In this document: in pieces, positions 33,682 to 44,198 of the stretch | How positions within the stretch are numbered: position 1 is the stretch's first letter | Layout: each line of letters opens with the position of its first letter | Source: Teredinibacter purpureus | Lineage (GTDB): Bacteria > Pseudomonadota > Gammaproteobacteria > Pseudomonadales > Cellvibrionaceae | Reading direction: 5' to 3' | Assembly: GCF_014217335.1 (NCBI RefSeq) | Contig: NZ_CP060093.1 | Coordinates: forward strand, 1-64,000 | Length of the DNA stretch: 64,000 bases | Translations under genes and position numbers: made by a program | Notes under the pieces: model-generated | The model's input: only the letters and a program-made list of their open reading frames with translations | The model's database searches: none | Told to the model about the DNA's origin: nothing

Positions 33682-36438
33682 TTACTGGCAGGCATCACAA
33701 TCCTCGTCATTGATACTGCATGCCTTGGGCAGTGATACGGGGTTAACAGCATTGAGGGTACCGGTATTAACGGTGGATTTTTCGGTACTTGTAGCGGCCA
33801 GTGAACGCAAGTAATAGGTAGTCTTTAATCCGAGCATCCAAGCCATGCGATACGTGAGGTCGAGTTTTTTACCATCGGCACCGGCGATATAGATATTTAG
33901 GCTCTGAGCTTGATCCAGCCATTTTTGACGACGACTGGCGGCTTCGATAATCCACTTGGGTTCGACTTCAAAGGCCGTAGCAAACAAGGTCTTGATGTAG
34001 TCGGGAACGCGTTCAATGTTTTTCAACGAACCTTCGTAGTACTTGAGATCGTTTACCATGACGGCATCCCATAGGTCTTCGTCTTTCAGCATCTTGACCA
34101 GGTAAGGATTGATGACCGTGAACTCTCCGGAGAGGTTGGATTTAACAAACAAGTTTTGGTAAGTGGGCTCAATGGATTGGGTCACACCGACAATGTTCGA
34201 TATCGTTGCAGTCGGCGCAATGGCCATGACATTCGAGTTGCGCATACCGGCTTTGGCTTTCTCGCGCAATGCATCCCAGTCCAAGGTCGAAGAGCGATCC
34301 ATCTTCAAGAAATCCTGTCCACGCTCGGCCGCTAACAAATCAATGCTATCGATAGGCAACACCCCTTGGCTCCAAAGTGAGCCTTCAAAGGTTTGATACG
34401 CCCCGCGTTCTTTAGCCAATTCTGCCGAGGCATCGATGGCGGCAAAGCTAACAAGCTCCATAGACAAGTCTGCGAAGGCAACGGCCTGCTCACTGCTGTA
34501 AGGAATCTTCTGAAGGTACAAGGCATCTTGGAACCCCATAATGCCAAGGCCTACTGGTCGATGTTTTTGGTTGGCCTTTTCTGCTTGTGGTACGGCGTAA
34601 TAATTAATATCAATCACATTATCGAGCATACGCACCGCGGTTTTAATGGTGGCATTCAGCTTCTCGCGATCGATACCGTCATCGGAGACGTGTTGAGCAA
34701 GATTGACGGATCCCAGGTTGCACACGGCAATTTCATCGTTACTGGTGTTTAAGGTGATTTCAGTGCATAGATTTGAGCTGTGTACGACACCGACGTGTTG
34801 TTGTGGGCTGCGTAGATTGCAAGGATCTTTAAAGGTAATCCATGGGTGTCCGGTTTCAAAAATCATCCCGAGCATTTTTCGCCATAGCGCCTTGGCGTCA
34901 ATGGTTTTACTTTTGATGTCGCCCGCAGCGGCTTTGGCTTCATATTCTTGATATTTGGCTTCGAAGGCCTTGCCCACTAAATCATGAAGTTCGGGTACCT
35001 GGTTAGGGGAGAACAAAGTCCACGATTCATCGCTAAAAAGACGCTTCATAAACAGATCGGGAATCCAGTTAGCGGTATTCATATCGTGGGTGCGACGTCG
35101 ATCATCACCGGTATTTTTGCGCAGCTCGAGGAACTCCTCGATGTCGAGATGCCAGGATTCGAGATAAGCGCAGACAGCGCCTTTACGTTTACCGCCTTGG
35201 TTCACCGCTACGGCGATATCATTGGCGACTTTCAAGAAGGGTACGACACCTTGAGATTGTCCGTTGGTGCCTTTGATGTGGGCGCCAAGCGCACGTACGG
35301 GAGTCCAGTCATTGCCCAGTCCACCGGCCCATTTAGACAGCATGGCGTTATCGCTCCACGCGCTGGTGATGCCCTTCATATCATCGGGAATGGTGGTGAG
35401 GTAGCAGCTGGACAGCTGGCTGTGTCGGGTACCGGCGTTGAAGAGAGTCGGCGTAGAAGACATGTAGTCGAACGAAGACAGTAAGTTATAGAACTCGATG
35501 GCCCGCAGATTGATATCGTCTTCTTTTAAAGCAAGCCCCATGGCCACACGCATAAAGAAGACCTGAGGAAGCTCAAGGCGTTGGCCCTCATGATGGACAA
35601 AGTAGCGATCGTAAAGAGTTTGTAGACCAAGGTAGGTGAATTGGTTGTCGCGTTCTGGCTTGATGGCTGAACCCAATAGCTCTAAATCAAAGTCGGAAAG
35701 TCTTGAATTAAAAAGCTCTTTATCGATACCAAAATTAATTGCCGCAATTAGATAATCTTCATAACGGAATACCTGACCTGAAATTATACCCAAGGCTTTT
35801 CCGGACTCACGAACAATGGTATTGAGAAGTAACTTAGAAGTAACCAAGCTATAGTTCGGTTCTTCTTCGATTAATGTTCTGCTTTCAATTAACGCTGCAT
35901 TCCAGAGAAGTTCTATATCCATATCTTCATAAGAACTTCTTTTAATACGATCAATAATCAATTCTGCGTCTACGAAATCCAGCTCCTTACATATATCTCG
36001 AACTGCAGTAATAACTGGCGTATTTAGTAAGTCGTAAAAATCATTACCGCTCTTTATTCTTATTCCCGACGAAATTGACTTATATTGTTCACGTTCTCTT
36101 TGGCGTTCTGTTCTGTAAATAACGTAATATCTTGCAACTTGGTGTTCACCAGAACGCATAAGAGCAAGCTCAACTTGGTCTTGAACTTCTTCAATATGAA
36201 TAGTGCCGCCGGAAGGCATTCTGCGGATAAATGTTTCCTGTACTATCTTTGTTGTCTCATCACTTTTATTTTTTAATGCTTGTGATTGATTGGTTAATCC
36301 TCCATTAGCTTGCGGATCCATAAAGGCTTTAGTTATTGCAATACGAATTCTATCAATATCAAAAGGCACTACTTTACCATTTCGTTTTATTACCTGTATT
36401 TCTCCAGGAGTAACAATTCTATTATTTATATCTGTCAT
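33682..36438 (-). CDS. nrdA: Ribonucleoside-diphosphate reductase, class Ia, alpha subunit
   Basis: 918 aa from the ATG at 36438. It reduces ribonucleotides to deoxyribonucleotides together with NrdB. An N-terminal ATP cone (VIKRNGKVVPFDIDRIRIAI) is followed by a second, degenerate cone at about 130-215, as in Pseudomonas NrdA. Active-site boxes are SQLSSCYLTTIPDD, SSNLCTEITLN, AVCNLGSVNLA and PTATISNIVGVTQSIEP, and the C-terminus ends with the redox pair CSINDEDCDAC. No intein is seen. It lies 16 bp after nrdB. The 3' two thirds look more GC-rich than the 5' part, hinting at a recombinant gene. Plasmid RNR could support dNTP supply on entry. Confidence 0.95.
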   Translation of the reverse strand: MTDINNRIVTPGEIQVIKRNGKVVPFDIDRIRIAITKAFMDPQANGGLTNQSQALKNKSDETTKIVQETFIRRMPSGGTIHIEEVQDQVELALMRSGEHQVARYYVIYRTERQREREQYKSISSGIRIKSGNDFYDLLNTPVITAVRDICKELDFVDAELIIDRIKRSSYEDMDIELLWNAALIESRTLIEEEPNYSLVTSKLLLNTIVRESGKALGIISGQVFRYEDYLIAAINFGIDKELFNSRLSDFDLELLGSAIKPERDNQFTYLGLQTLYDRYFVHHEGQRLELPQVFFMRVAMGLALKEDDINLRAIEFYNLLSSFDYMSSTPTLFNAGTRHSQLSSCYLTTIPDDMKGITSAWSDNAMLSKWAGGLGNDWTPVRALGAHIKGTNGQSQGVVPFLKVANDIAVAVNQGGKRKGAVCAYLESWHLDIEEFLELRKNTGDDRRRTHDMNTANWIPDLFMKRLFSDESWTLFSPNQVPELHDLVGKAFEAKYQEYEAKAAAGDIKSKTIDAKALWRKMLGMIFETGHPWITFKDPCNLRSPQQHVGVVHSSNLCTEITLNTSNDEIAVCNLGSVNLAQHVSDDGIDREKLNATIKTAVRMLDNVIDINYYAVPQAEKANQKHRPVGLGIMGFQDALYLQKIPYSSEQAVAFADLSMELVSFAAIDASAELAKERGAYQTFEGSLWSQGVLPIDSIDLLAAERGQDFLKMDRSSTLDWDALREKAKAGMRNSNVMAIAPTATISNIVGVTQSIEPTYQNLFVKSNLSGEFTVINPYLVKMLKDEDLWDAVMVNDLKYYEGSLKNIERVPDYIKTLFATAFEVEPKWIIEAASRRQKWLDQAQSLNIYIAGADGKKLDLTYRMAWMLGLKTTYYLRSLAATSTEKSTVNTGTLNAVNPVSLPKACSINDEDCDACQ

Positions 36439-36454
36439 ATGGTTCACCACTAAA

Positions 36455-37603
36455 TTAATTATCCCAGTTCAGGCTTCCGCCAGTTTGATATTCAACGACA
36501 CGAGTCTCAAAAAAGTTTTTTTCTTTCCGAAGATCCATAATTTCACTCATCCACGGGAACGGATTTTTGGCTCCCTTGTATTCTTCAGTAAGGCCTAATT
36601 GAGAAAGACGTCTATTAGCAATAAAATTTAGGTAGTCTTCCATTACTGAAGCGTTCATGCCAAGTACACCGCGAGGCATTGAGTCTCGAGCATATTCAAT
36701 CTCGAGTTCCATTCCTTCCAAAATCATTGCTCTGGCATCATGTTGAAATTCTAGAGTCCATAGTTCTGGATTTTCTATTTTAATTTGATTAATAACATCG
36801 ATACCGAAATTTAGATGCATGGACTCATCACGCAGGATGTACTGAAATTGTTCAGCAACACCCGTCATTTTGTTTTGTCGACCCATTGAAAGAATTTGTG
36901 TGAAACCACAATAGAAAAATATGCCTTCGGTAACAGCATAAAATGCTATCAGGTTACGAAGGAGTTCTTGATTTTTTTCGATTGTGCCGGTGTTGAAATT
37001 GGGATCCGAGATACCGCGCGTATGTTTTATAGACCATGCAGCTTTCTTGGCTACGGAAGGAACCTCACGATACATATTGAAAACCTTGCCTTCATCCATG
37101 CTTAGAGATTCGACACAGTATTGATATGCATGTGTATGAATAGCTTCTTCGAAGGCTTGCCGTAATAAGTATTGACGGCATTCAGGGTTTGTAATCAATC
37201 GGTAAATAGCCAAAACAAGGTTGTTGGCCACTAGTGAATCCGCTGATGAAAAATATCCTAAAGATCGTTCTATAATTAATCGCTCGTCGTAGGTCAGTCC
37301 AGTTTCTGATTTCCATAAAGCAATATCTTTCGACATATTTACTTCTTGAGGCATCCAGTGATTTGAGCAACCGTCTAGATATTTCTGCCAAGCCCAGTCA
37401 TATTTAAATGGAACAAGTTGGTTTAAGTCTGCCCGGCAATTAATCATTTTTTTATCGTCTACTTGAACTCGGGCGGCTCCTAGCTCTACTTCGTGAATAG
37501 TAGCTTTTGTTTTTACATCCTTTTCGCTGTTTTCTATGCGCTCGTGTAAATCTAACGCGCTGGTATCCAGTGCGTTAATGTCATTGTCATCCCAGTTCAA
37601 CAT
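36455..37603 (-). CDS. nrdB: Ribonucleoside-diphosphate reductase, class Ia, beta subunit
   Basis: 382 aa from the ATG at 37603 with GAGG eight bases upstream. NrdB holds the diiron-tyrosyl radical. [12 protein letters not shown] carries the Glu/His iron ligands and the radical Tyr, EGIFFYCGF a second Glu and [10 protein letters not shown] the last Glu/His. The C-terminal tail (GGSLNWDN) is the expected NrdA-docking end. It is the first gene of the pair, reading away from the origin region. No NrdR box was recognised upstream. Confidence 0.95.
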   Translation of the reverse strand: MLNWDDNDINALDTSALDLHERIENSEKDVKTKATIHEVELGAARVQVDDKKMINCRADLNQLVPFKYDWAWQKYLDGCSNHWMPQEVNMSKDIALWKSETGLTYDERLIIERSLGYFSSADSLVANNLVLAIYRLITNPECRQYLLRQAFEEAIHTHAYQYCVESLSMDEGKVFNMYREVPSVAKKAAWSIKHTRGISDPNFNTGTIEKNQELLRNLIAFYAVTEGIFFYCGFTQILSMGRQNKMTGVAEQFQYILRDESMHLNFGIDVINQIKIENPELWTLEFQHDARAMILEGMELEIEYARDSMPRGVLGMNASVMEDYLNFIANRRLSQLGLTEEYKGAKNPFPWMSEIMDLRKEKNFFETRVVEYQTGGSLNWDN

Positions 37604-37811
37604 GTGCATCACCTCAAATATTTTGTTAGGTCAGCTTTGAACGTACAACAATAGAATATGATGCGAAACTGAAAGGTGCTTAAACAGAAAGGTTGGCCAC
37701 ATATATGCAGCAAAACGGCAGGAAGGAGGTATTTGATGAGGTTGGAATAGTTAAATGAGAGGTGGATTAAAAGAAGTTTATTAAATTAAATGCAACATAT
37801 AAAAGGCAAAA

Positions 37812-39290
37812 TCATTTGTCTTGAGAGCCAAAATCAAACTGTGGCTGCATTTTTTTTTGAGCTAATAGTTTGTTGTGGAGAGATCTATCGCCGATAATTT
37901 CATCTGATTTATCTCTAAATACATCAAACATAAAATCGTATGACATATGTGGTTCTACTTCAGCAATATAGCCAAAAATGTTAATTCTATTCTTACACCC
38001 ATCAATCCAACGATGTCCAGATTTTTCATGATGTCTTTTTAGTGCAGGAATAAAACGGTCTCGAAAATTCTCATAACTTGCGGCCGGTATCATGAAATTT
38101 TTCAAGTCGGGAAGGGTTATCGTTCTTTTTATTCGGCCTGAACGTTTAATATGAATAGAGCACCATGAATAAAAGATGTGTATCAATCCTGATGACGTTT
38201 TCAAAATTTCTTTGTTGTCGATAAAAGTTGAAATTACATCGGGGTCAATTAAATCCGCAAATGTTTTAGAGTGTAATGCAATACGGTACCATCTAGGTCG
38301 ACGAATACCTCGTCCACCGTATTCACGATCAATGCTTGAGTCGAGTTCTGTAAGGAACCGGAAATTTAAATCATCAGCACCTGGAGTTAACCCAAATTGT
38401 TTAGCAAACTGGCTACCAGCTTCGCTATCTGCGTCAATAATCACATTGAAATTGGTGCTGTATAGCCGTTTCATTGAATCTCTTATCGTGTCCCGGTTGG
38501 CTCCAGATCCATCTAGTCCCATCAGCGACAGTAGATCGACTATATCCACAAAAAATTCGTTCTTAATGTCTTTTCCGAGATCAGATTGTTCGGCTATTAA
38601 AATACAAACAAGTGTAATTATATTACGGATAGTTCTCTGGTCATCAACATGGCATATTTCGCTGTCTGATTGGGCTGAGGTGATGATTTCAATTTTGTCA
38701 CTGCCAAAACGATATATGGTGGAAAATGGCTCCGTTCTTCTAGGGTCTGTTCTTGAAACCCGCATGCAGGATCCGAAAACTCCGTTCCATAATCTTTCTG
38801 ATCTTGCTAATCGAACTGGGAGGCTAGTATCTAAAATTTGTGAATCGCCCTCTATTAACAAGGTTTTGATATCTTTTAATTTCTGACGGTGTGGACGATG
38901 GTCTTTGAATTCACTTTTTTTCGCCGGTACATTAAGGACGTCGGTTGCATCCTGGAGGACAAACAGGTCGGCGGGCTTACATTTTGGTCTTTGGTATTTT
39001 TCTTTTTTGAATAAGCCAATATCCGCTAAAGTGGCGGAGCGCTTTTTCATGATTGTTATGCCACATCCGATATTTTTTTCGCTTAGCCACTCTTGTAATT
39101 GCGAGCGGGTAACATCAAATGTCTGATTTTCAGTCTCAGATGAGTTTTCAAGAGTTGAGCATAGTTCGAGCAAGCCAAGTAAAAATTTAGATTCAATCGG
39201 GGAAAGGCAGTCTAAGGCAGCGTAGATTTTCATTTGCCCTAAATGACGTATTTTAACCCGATAAATCGAGCCTTCTGATTTTGAAGACAT
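37812..39290 (-). CDS. Plasmid replication initiator (iteron-binding, winged-helix type)
   Basis: 492 aa. It probably binds the iterons upstream of its start and opens the origin. Two helix-rich halves with winged-helix character are visible: about 25-100 (SPIESKFLLGLLELCS, FDVTRSQLQEWLSE) and 340-430 (SSGLIHIFYSWCSIHIKRSG, TITLPDLKNFMI). The C-terminal half looks like the RepA/TrfA class, though I cannot place it in a named family. Identity rests mainly on context: a regular iteron array and DnaA box start about 350 bp upstream. AGG precedes the ATG. Binding to the iterons would also autoregulate. Confidence 0.8.
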   Translation of the reverse strand: MSSKSEGSIYRVKIRHLGQMKIYAALDCLSPIESKFLLGLLELCSTLENSSETENQTFDVTRSQLQEWLSEKNIGCGITIMKKRSATLADIGLFKKEKYQRPKCKPADLFVLQDATDVLNVPAKKSEFKDHRPHRQKLKDIKTLLIEGDSQILDTSLPVRLARSERLWNGVFGSCMRVSRTDPRRTEPFSTIYRFGSDKIEIITSAQSDSEICHVDDQRTIRNIITLVCILIAEQSDLGKDIKNEFFVDIVDLLSLMGLDGSGANRDTIRDSMKRLYSTNFNVIIDADSEAGSQFAKQFGLTPGADDLNFRFLTELDSSIDREYGGRGIRRPRWYRIALHSKTFADLIDPDVISTFIDNKEILKTSSGLIHIFYSWCSIHIKRSGRIKRTITLPDLKNFMIPAASYENFRDRFIPALKRHHEKSGHRWIDGCKNRINIFGYIAEVEPHMSYDFMFDVFRDKSDEIIGDRSLHNKLLAQKKMQPQFDFGSQDK

Positions 39291-39429
39291 CTACGTGACC
39301 TAAAATTATTTATTTTGACTCGTTGTAGTACGTAGTAATGAATGTACATGAGTGACTTTTGTCGCTGGATGATAGCGGTGAAAGTGGTAGAGTTCAAGAA
39401 GAAAATGGTGACCATGTGTCTTTATTGAT

Positions 39430-39640
39430 TAACTTTTTTTAAAGGGGTCGAATTTTCTAGCTGATTAAATAATGTGCTATTATTCTTGCTGTTAAATATA
39501 AATATAAGTCTGTAAAAATATGAACACACAATCTCTTTCCAGTATGCCCGCAATAAGATCTTAAAGTAGTTATTCATATCTCCTATATAATAGGGGCAGC
39601 TAAATATCTATATAAATCAAAGAGTTGTCCTGTGGATAAC
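39430..39640. other. AT-rich stretch, probable unwinding region
   Basis: About 210 bp rich in A/T (TTTTTTTAAAGGGG, TGTTAAATATAAATATAAG, TATCTATATAAATC) directly beside the DnaA box and iterons, upstream of the initiator gene. This is the expected place for origin melting. Confidence 0.6.
39631..39639. promoter_or_regulatory. DnaA box at the origin
   Basis: TGTGGATAA, a perfect DnaA-box match, 6 bp from the first iteron and next to the AT-rich stretch. Confidence 0.75.
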
Positions 39641-39645
39641 GAATG

Positions 39646-40007
39646 GTCAGTCCTTATAATAGGAAAAGTCACCCGGGAATTGGAAAAGTCGCTCCTTAAA
39701 CTAGAATGGTCACTCCCTAAGATAAAGAATGGTCACTCCTTGTGATATACAAAGTCACTCCTTACCTGATAAATAGTCAGTCCTTAAATATAGCTTTAGT
39801 CACTCCTTAAGGGGTAGAATAGTCACTCCTTAAAAGAAAATAATATACAGTCCTATTAACAGGATAATCACAGGAAATCAACAGCTTAGTAACAGCTTAT
39901 TACTACAAAATAATTCTATTGCCTACCTTGTTTAGTTTTGGTCACTCCTTAAAACACTCGTTATTTTACTCAAAAGGGTAAATATTTGGTATCTATAGTC
40001 ACTCCTT
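39646..40007 (+). repeat. Iteron array of the replication origin
   Basis: Repeats of GTCACTCCTTA start at about 39646, 39668, 39688, 39709, 39732, 39754, 39776, 39799 and 39822, with a degenerate one near 39846: a period of 20-24 bp, about two helix turns. Two isolated copies follow at 39941 and 39998. The best copies read TAGTCACTCCTTAA; the first three and the seventh carry changes. All point the same way. Confidence 0.93.
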
Positions 40008-40511
40008 GAGTTTCTTCAGCGAGTGGTAAGAAGGTTCTGAGAATGTATATTCAGTGACCATTTATCTATATTTCTACCATATATAGTGTCCGCAACAAGA
40101 AATCACTACAAAAGAGGCTGTAAACGGATTTCAGCTGGAAATATCTAGGGAGTCGGTAGCAAGAATACTCGTGGAGTGACCATACGTGCTGGTAGAAAGC
40201 ATGATGGTTGGCTTGGTCAGCCGTTGGGTATCGGCTAACATGCCGCCAAGTAGCATGAAAGCTTTGGAGGTGACTAAAGGTCACTACTTAAGTGATTTCT
40301 AGTTGTTTCTTGGGTTTCAGATACACCAAATTATTGTAATAATTACAGATAGTTACAGGGAACTCCTAGAATTGGTAGCAACGAATAATAAGGAGTGGCC
40401 GTTCATCGATGATTTGTAGACTGTCATAGCTTTATAAAATCTGGATTCAAAAAGAAGCTATTTATGTGGCAAAAGCGCGTAGAGGCGCCGCGCAGGTACT
40501 CCCAATAAAGT
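40008..40511. other. Origin flank with inverted iteron-like copies
   Basis: About 500 bp without a convincing gene. Inverted or partial iterons occur at about 40051 (CAGTGACC), 40173 (GGAGTGACC), 40268-40288 (GGTGAC and GTCACTACTTA facing each other) and 40391 (AGGAGTGGCC). They may serve control or handcuffing. Confidence 0.6.
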
Positions 40512-41297
40512 TCAGATACGGCCCATCGTCTCCCTAATTCCTGAGCATTTGGTTGGGTCGTTGGTAAACTACAAAATAGGTTCGTAACCAGTGTTTAGCT
40601 GAACTCGATTAACGGATGCCCAATAAGTCGGCCCAGGGGGCTTGTTACTTAGCCAAATCAATCTATCCATTAGGTAAAGACCAAACCTTTCTGATATCTG
40701 AATTGTAAGTTTTTCGAGATAGAGTGATCGAGCCGGGAGGCCTTTTAGAAAAATATCGTTAGAGATGTTTAATGCGATGGATCCGCCTGGCTTTAAGTGC
40801 TTAACAACGGCCTCAAGACTTTTGCATATGAAGTCTGTGTATTCACCAACATCAATCTTTCCGTATGCTCTAGGGTTTCGAATTGGGTAAGGTGGCGAGG
40901 TGAGGCATAAACTTATGGGTTCGTTAATATTCTCGAATGCATCGTAGCAATCTCCCCAGAGAGCAATACCAAGTGTGGTAGAAAAAGCGATAAGCACAGT
41001 TCTACTTTTTAATTTCGTTAGTTGAGTTTTCCCTGATGTGGTGAGCTCCCATACTCCTCGGATTCCAGCGCTTTCGAGCCAACCAGCTTGTTTCATTGTT
41101 TGCTGATGCCAACGTATTTCTCGTTTCAACTTACTTCTTAGTGCTTTGCTTTTACCTATAGGTGACTTGGCCATGAGCTCCTCATCAGACAGGCCTGCTT
41201 TTTGAGCAACAGTAGAGTAAAGCGTTTGGTTGTCTAGGGCTCCGCCTTTCTCTAGATAGGTAGATTGTACGTGCTCAAATAGCGAAAGTTGATGCAT
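40512..41297 (-). pseudogene. Beta-class DNA methyltransferase remnant with an amber codon
   Basis: The open frame (40569-41297, 242 aa) has an N-terminal winged-helix-like region (residues 20-100, as in Mrr N-terminal domains) and the catalytic motif SPPYPIRNPRAYG (134-146). The motif LKPGGSIALNISND follows. It ends at TAG 40569-40571 after GYEPIL. Reading on in frame gives FTNDPTKC, the conserved continuation of this family, where Trp precedes Phe; so TGG became TAG. After another 18 codons the frame stops at 40512, before motif I (FxGxG), which is needed for SAM binding. It is therefore both nonsense-mutated and truncated. Confidence 0.75.
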
Positions 41298-41723
41298 TGC
41301 ATAGCCCTTTGGTAAGTTGACTTAAAAGTCCAAAAAATTCAGTTCTTCAGCTAATACATCGATCAGATACCTATGCAGATGTTGAGTCGTGTACTTGAAC
41401 GCACTGAGATGCTAGTAAAGGTATGCAAACATCTTTGTTTATGCAAAAGAGATAGAAAAAGTGGGCGAACAATCAATTGATATATCCTAAGTGCAGTAGG
41501 GTGGCATGTAAGAAGGTTAAGAAAAGAAGAGTTTTATCTTGGAGTTGTAGTGATAGAGATGATATCTATCTAGTAGAAGTCTTTCGACTATCTGCATGAC
41601 TTGGCATGAATAAAGACTGCCCTACAGAAAGCGGCATAAATAAGGCGAGATTACAGTGTAGTGGTGGCGATATACGTTAAAGGAAGGCTATTCTATTTTT
41701 TGGCGGCACTCTAAAAATTCGTA
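41298..41723. other. Intergenic region, no gene recognised
   Basis: About 425 bp between divergent genes. Nothing convincing was seen; it may contain the decayed upstream part of the polyvalent-protein gene. Confidence 0.4.
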
Positions 41724-41735
41724 GTGAGCATTCAT

Positions 41736-43390
41736 ATGTCTTCAGAGAAAAACGATCATACCAGCAACCGCGCATCGAGCAGTGGTGTAACAGCTTGGCA
41801 CGGTACTCCGGCAGAATTTAGTTCATTCTCGACTGAATTTATCAGCGGGGGGGAAGGTATTCAAGCGTATGGATGGGGTTTGTATTTCGCGAGCGAGGTG
41901 GAAGTAGCGAAGTGGTATAGAAACGCATTGGCAGGGAACAAATCTGGTGTGTGGGTCGGCGAGGAATATTACGAGAAAATAAATGTAGATGATATACAGT
42001 CAAAAAATGATCGATATATCAACTATCAGGCTGCTTTTTTTCTAGAGGATATGGGGCATGAAGGTGCGAGAAACCGAATTCTTCATGATATTGAATCGAA
42101 GAAAAATAGACTGACATTTATCCCGTCAATTGTTGAAAAAAATAAAGAAGATATAGCGGTTCTCGAGTTGGTACTTGAGAAAATTGACGAGTGGAAAGGG
42201 AAGTCAGTGAGGCTTGATCAAGGAAGGATGTATCAAGTAAGTCTAGAGCCCCATGAAAATGAATATCTTAGCTGGGACAAAAGAATGGATGAACAGTCCC
42301 TATGTGTTTTAGATGCGCTAACACAACACAATCATCGGATTGATAGAGAAAGTAGTGGTAGACAGTTTTATGAGGAGCTAGTGAATGAGATAGAGTCTCT
42401 TGATAATAAATCATGGCATTATGCGTCAAGAAAATTAATTTCTGAAGGGAAGGATATTGCAGATTATACTGAGCCTGAAATTGTATCTAAATATTTAAAC
42501 TCTATCGGAATCCCCGGACTAAAATTTTTAGATCAAAATAGTCGATCTAATGGATTGGGAAGTAGTAACTACGTTGTATTTGATGAAAATAACGTATCTG
42601 TTATCTCTAGGTATAAAAGAAACTCGTCTTACAACGGCGCACATCTTAAGAATGCGTTATCAAAAATAGAAATCGAAAAAGCGATTAAGCCTTTAGTTGA
42701 AGAGCTTGGAATTAAAGCAAATATAGTGACAAGTTTTTTAGATCTTCCGCGACATATTATTCGTGAGATAATGCGATAGAGGATGCTCCAGGAGTATATG
42801 ATTCTCGTTGTGGGCAGGCCTATCTTATTGCCAATAACATTAAATCACCTAAAGAGGCTGTTCAGAGCTATCTTCATGAGGTGAAGGGACATGCAGCATT
42901 CCGAGCTGTGTTAGGCGAAAGCTATAATTACACACTTGATCAAATATACGAGGGGATGCCACCAACACTTAGAGAGAAGTTGTATGAAGACAACAAATCG
43001 CAATTGATAAATTTAACACCTCGAGAAATAAAAAGGGTTGTAGCCGAAGAGTGGGTAGCTGGTATAGCTGAGACAAACCCTAAAAACACATGGGTAGAAA
43101 AAATTGCCGCTGTAATTAAAGGTTGGTTAAGGGAAGTTAAGCCAGACCTTTTATTCTCACAAAATGAAATTGTCGCCTTATTGGATAAAGGTTCTTCTTT
43201 GCTTCATGAAAAATCTGATTTACAACACAAGAAAATGATACGTACTGAAAGACCAGGCGAATACAATCCGGGTAAGTTAAACATGAAGGCTTCCGATCGC
43301 CTGCCAACACTTCATGAAACTTATGATAGCTGGCTGGCAGAGAGTGATCGAAAACAAGAGTCGCAAAAACCTACGGTACGCATGAAATAA
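41736..43390 (+). pseudogene. Polyvalent protein fragment: ADP-ribosyltransferase-like plus metallopeptidase-like domains, frameshifted
   Basis: The first frame (to TAG 42777-42779) has AWHGTPAEFSSFSTEFI, then GEGIQAYGWGLYFAS and LDQGRMYQVSLEPHENEYL: the ART-PolyVal domain of phage/plasmid polyvalent proteins, with His-26 and Tyr-54 as likely active residues. Just past the stop, the -1 frame continues with EDAPGVYDSRCGQAYLIANN and a HEVKGH zinc motif at 42875-42892, then helices to 43390. This is the usual domain order, so one gene was broken near 42775. Such proteins are thought to be delivered with transferred DNA. The N-terminal part may be missing, as no binding site precedes the ATG. Confidence 0.75.
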
Positions 43391-43700
43391 CGACTATCAA
43401 GGCAAGCCCGCCATAAGCAGCAATTGTGCTAGCTTTATCTGAACGACCTTTGTTATAGCTGTAAAGCACGCCGGCAAAAGTAAGGTGTGATAGTCCAATG
43501 GTTATAAGCGCAAGTAAAGCTTGCGAGAGGCCACTGACATGCCTAAGAGATGTTATCGGCAAGCCATCGATATAAGAAAGACTTAGCATGAGCACGAGAG
43601 CCATAGGGTATAGGGCCAAAAAAAGCTTATGGATAGCTGGATTATGCCTTTTTAAATGCTTTGACCACTGTATAGCCGTATCCATCGCAGGATTCCTCAT
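43371..43700 (-). CDS. Small membrane protein
   Basis: 109 aa from ATG 43700 (an ATG at 43685 is also possible). Three hydrophobic segments (LFLALYPMALVLMLSLSYI, QALLALITIGLSHLTFAGV, GGLALIVVISCV). Its end overlaps the end of the polyvalent pseudogene by 20 bp. Family not recognised. Confidence 0.55.
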   Translation of the reverse strand: MRNPAMDTAIQWSKHLKRHNPAIHKLFLALYPMALVLMLSLSYIDGLPITSLRHVSGLSQALLALITIGLSHLTFAGVLYSYNKGRSDKASTIAAYGGLALIVVISCVP

Positions 43701-43927
43701 AATCAAGTTTGTGTGCCAAACAGATCACCCATATAAAGTGTAGTGCAAATCAACTAAAAACCACATTGCTTGAGCGTGCTCCCAACTCAGCGATATTCCG
43801 AACCGCAGTATTTAAAAGGCAAAATCACTGGAAAAACGGCGAATTCTTCTAAAAAGTAGAGATATTGGGTTCGTTATGAGCGGATGCCTATTAAACTAGG
43901 TTAGGGCCTATTAGAGAGGAATCCATT

Positions 43928-44197
43928 ATGCCGAACACCACAAACGATATTCTTAGTGAAATTTGCGAAGGCAGAGCAGATCTGCTTGCGCTTGGTTACC
44001 GTTTTAATGAGGAGGCGGAATGCGCAGGCCGCGATCTCAAAGATATGTCTGATTTAAATGAGACCGTAGCAGCCATATTTGAGCTTGAAGACATGCCATT
44101 GACTGACAGAGAGACTCAACTTATTCATGCTATGGATAAGTTGAACTGGTCAGACGATCAAGCAATAGAATTTTTAAAAGCGATGGGAGGTATATGA
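43928..44197 (+). CDS. Small acidic hypothetical protein
   Basis: 89 aa, AGAGAGGAATCC before the ATG. Very acidic, helical and with no basic patch; it ends one base before the next start. The pair arrangement of a small acidic protein and a larger partner is seen in toxin-antitoxin and immunity modules, but no motif supports that. Function unknown. Confidence 0.6.
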   Translation: MPNTTNDILSEICEGRADLLALGYRFNEEAECAGRDLKDMSDLNETVAAIFELEDMPLTDRETQLIHAMDKLNWSDDQAIEFLKAMGGI

Positions 44198-44198
44198 T

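Noticed and set aside
34984..35484. 166-aa plus-strand ORF inside nrdA
   Set aside because: It lies antisense to conserved nrdA sequence and reads as a shadow of a GC-richer coding frame.
37613..37811. NrdR boxes upstream of nrdB
   Set aside because: The gap is AT-rich but I could not find the paired NrdR consensus.
38176..38886. 236-aa plus-strand ORF inside the initiator gene
   Set aside because: Antisense to a well-supported gene, Ser/Arg-rich and with no ribosome site; a shadow frame.
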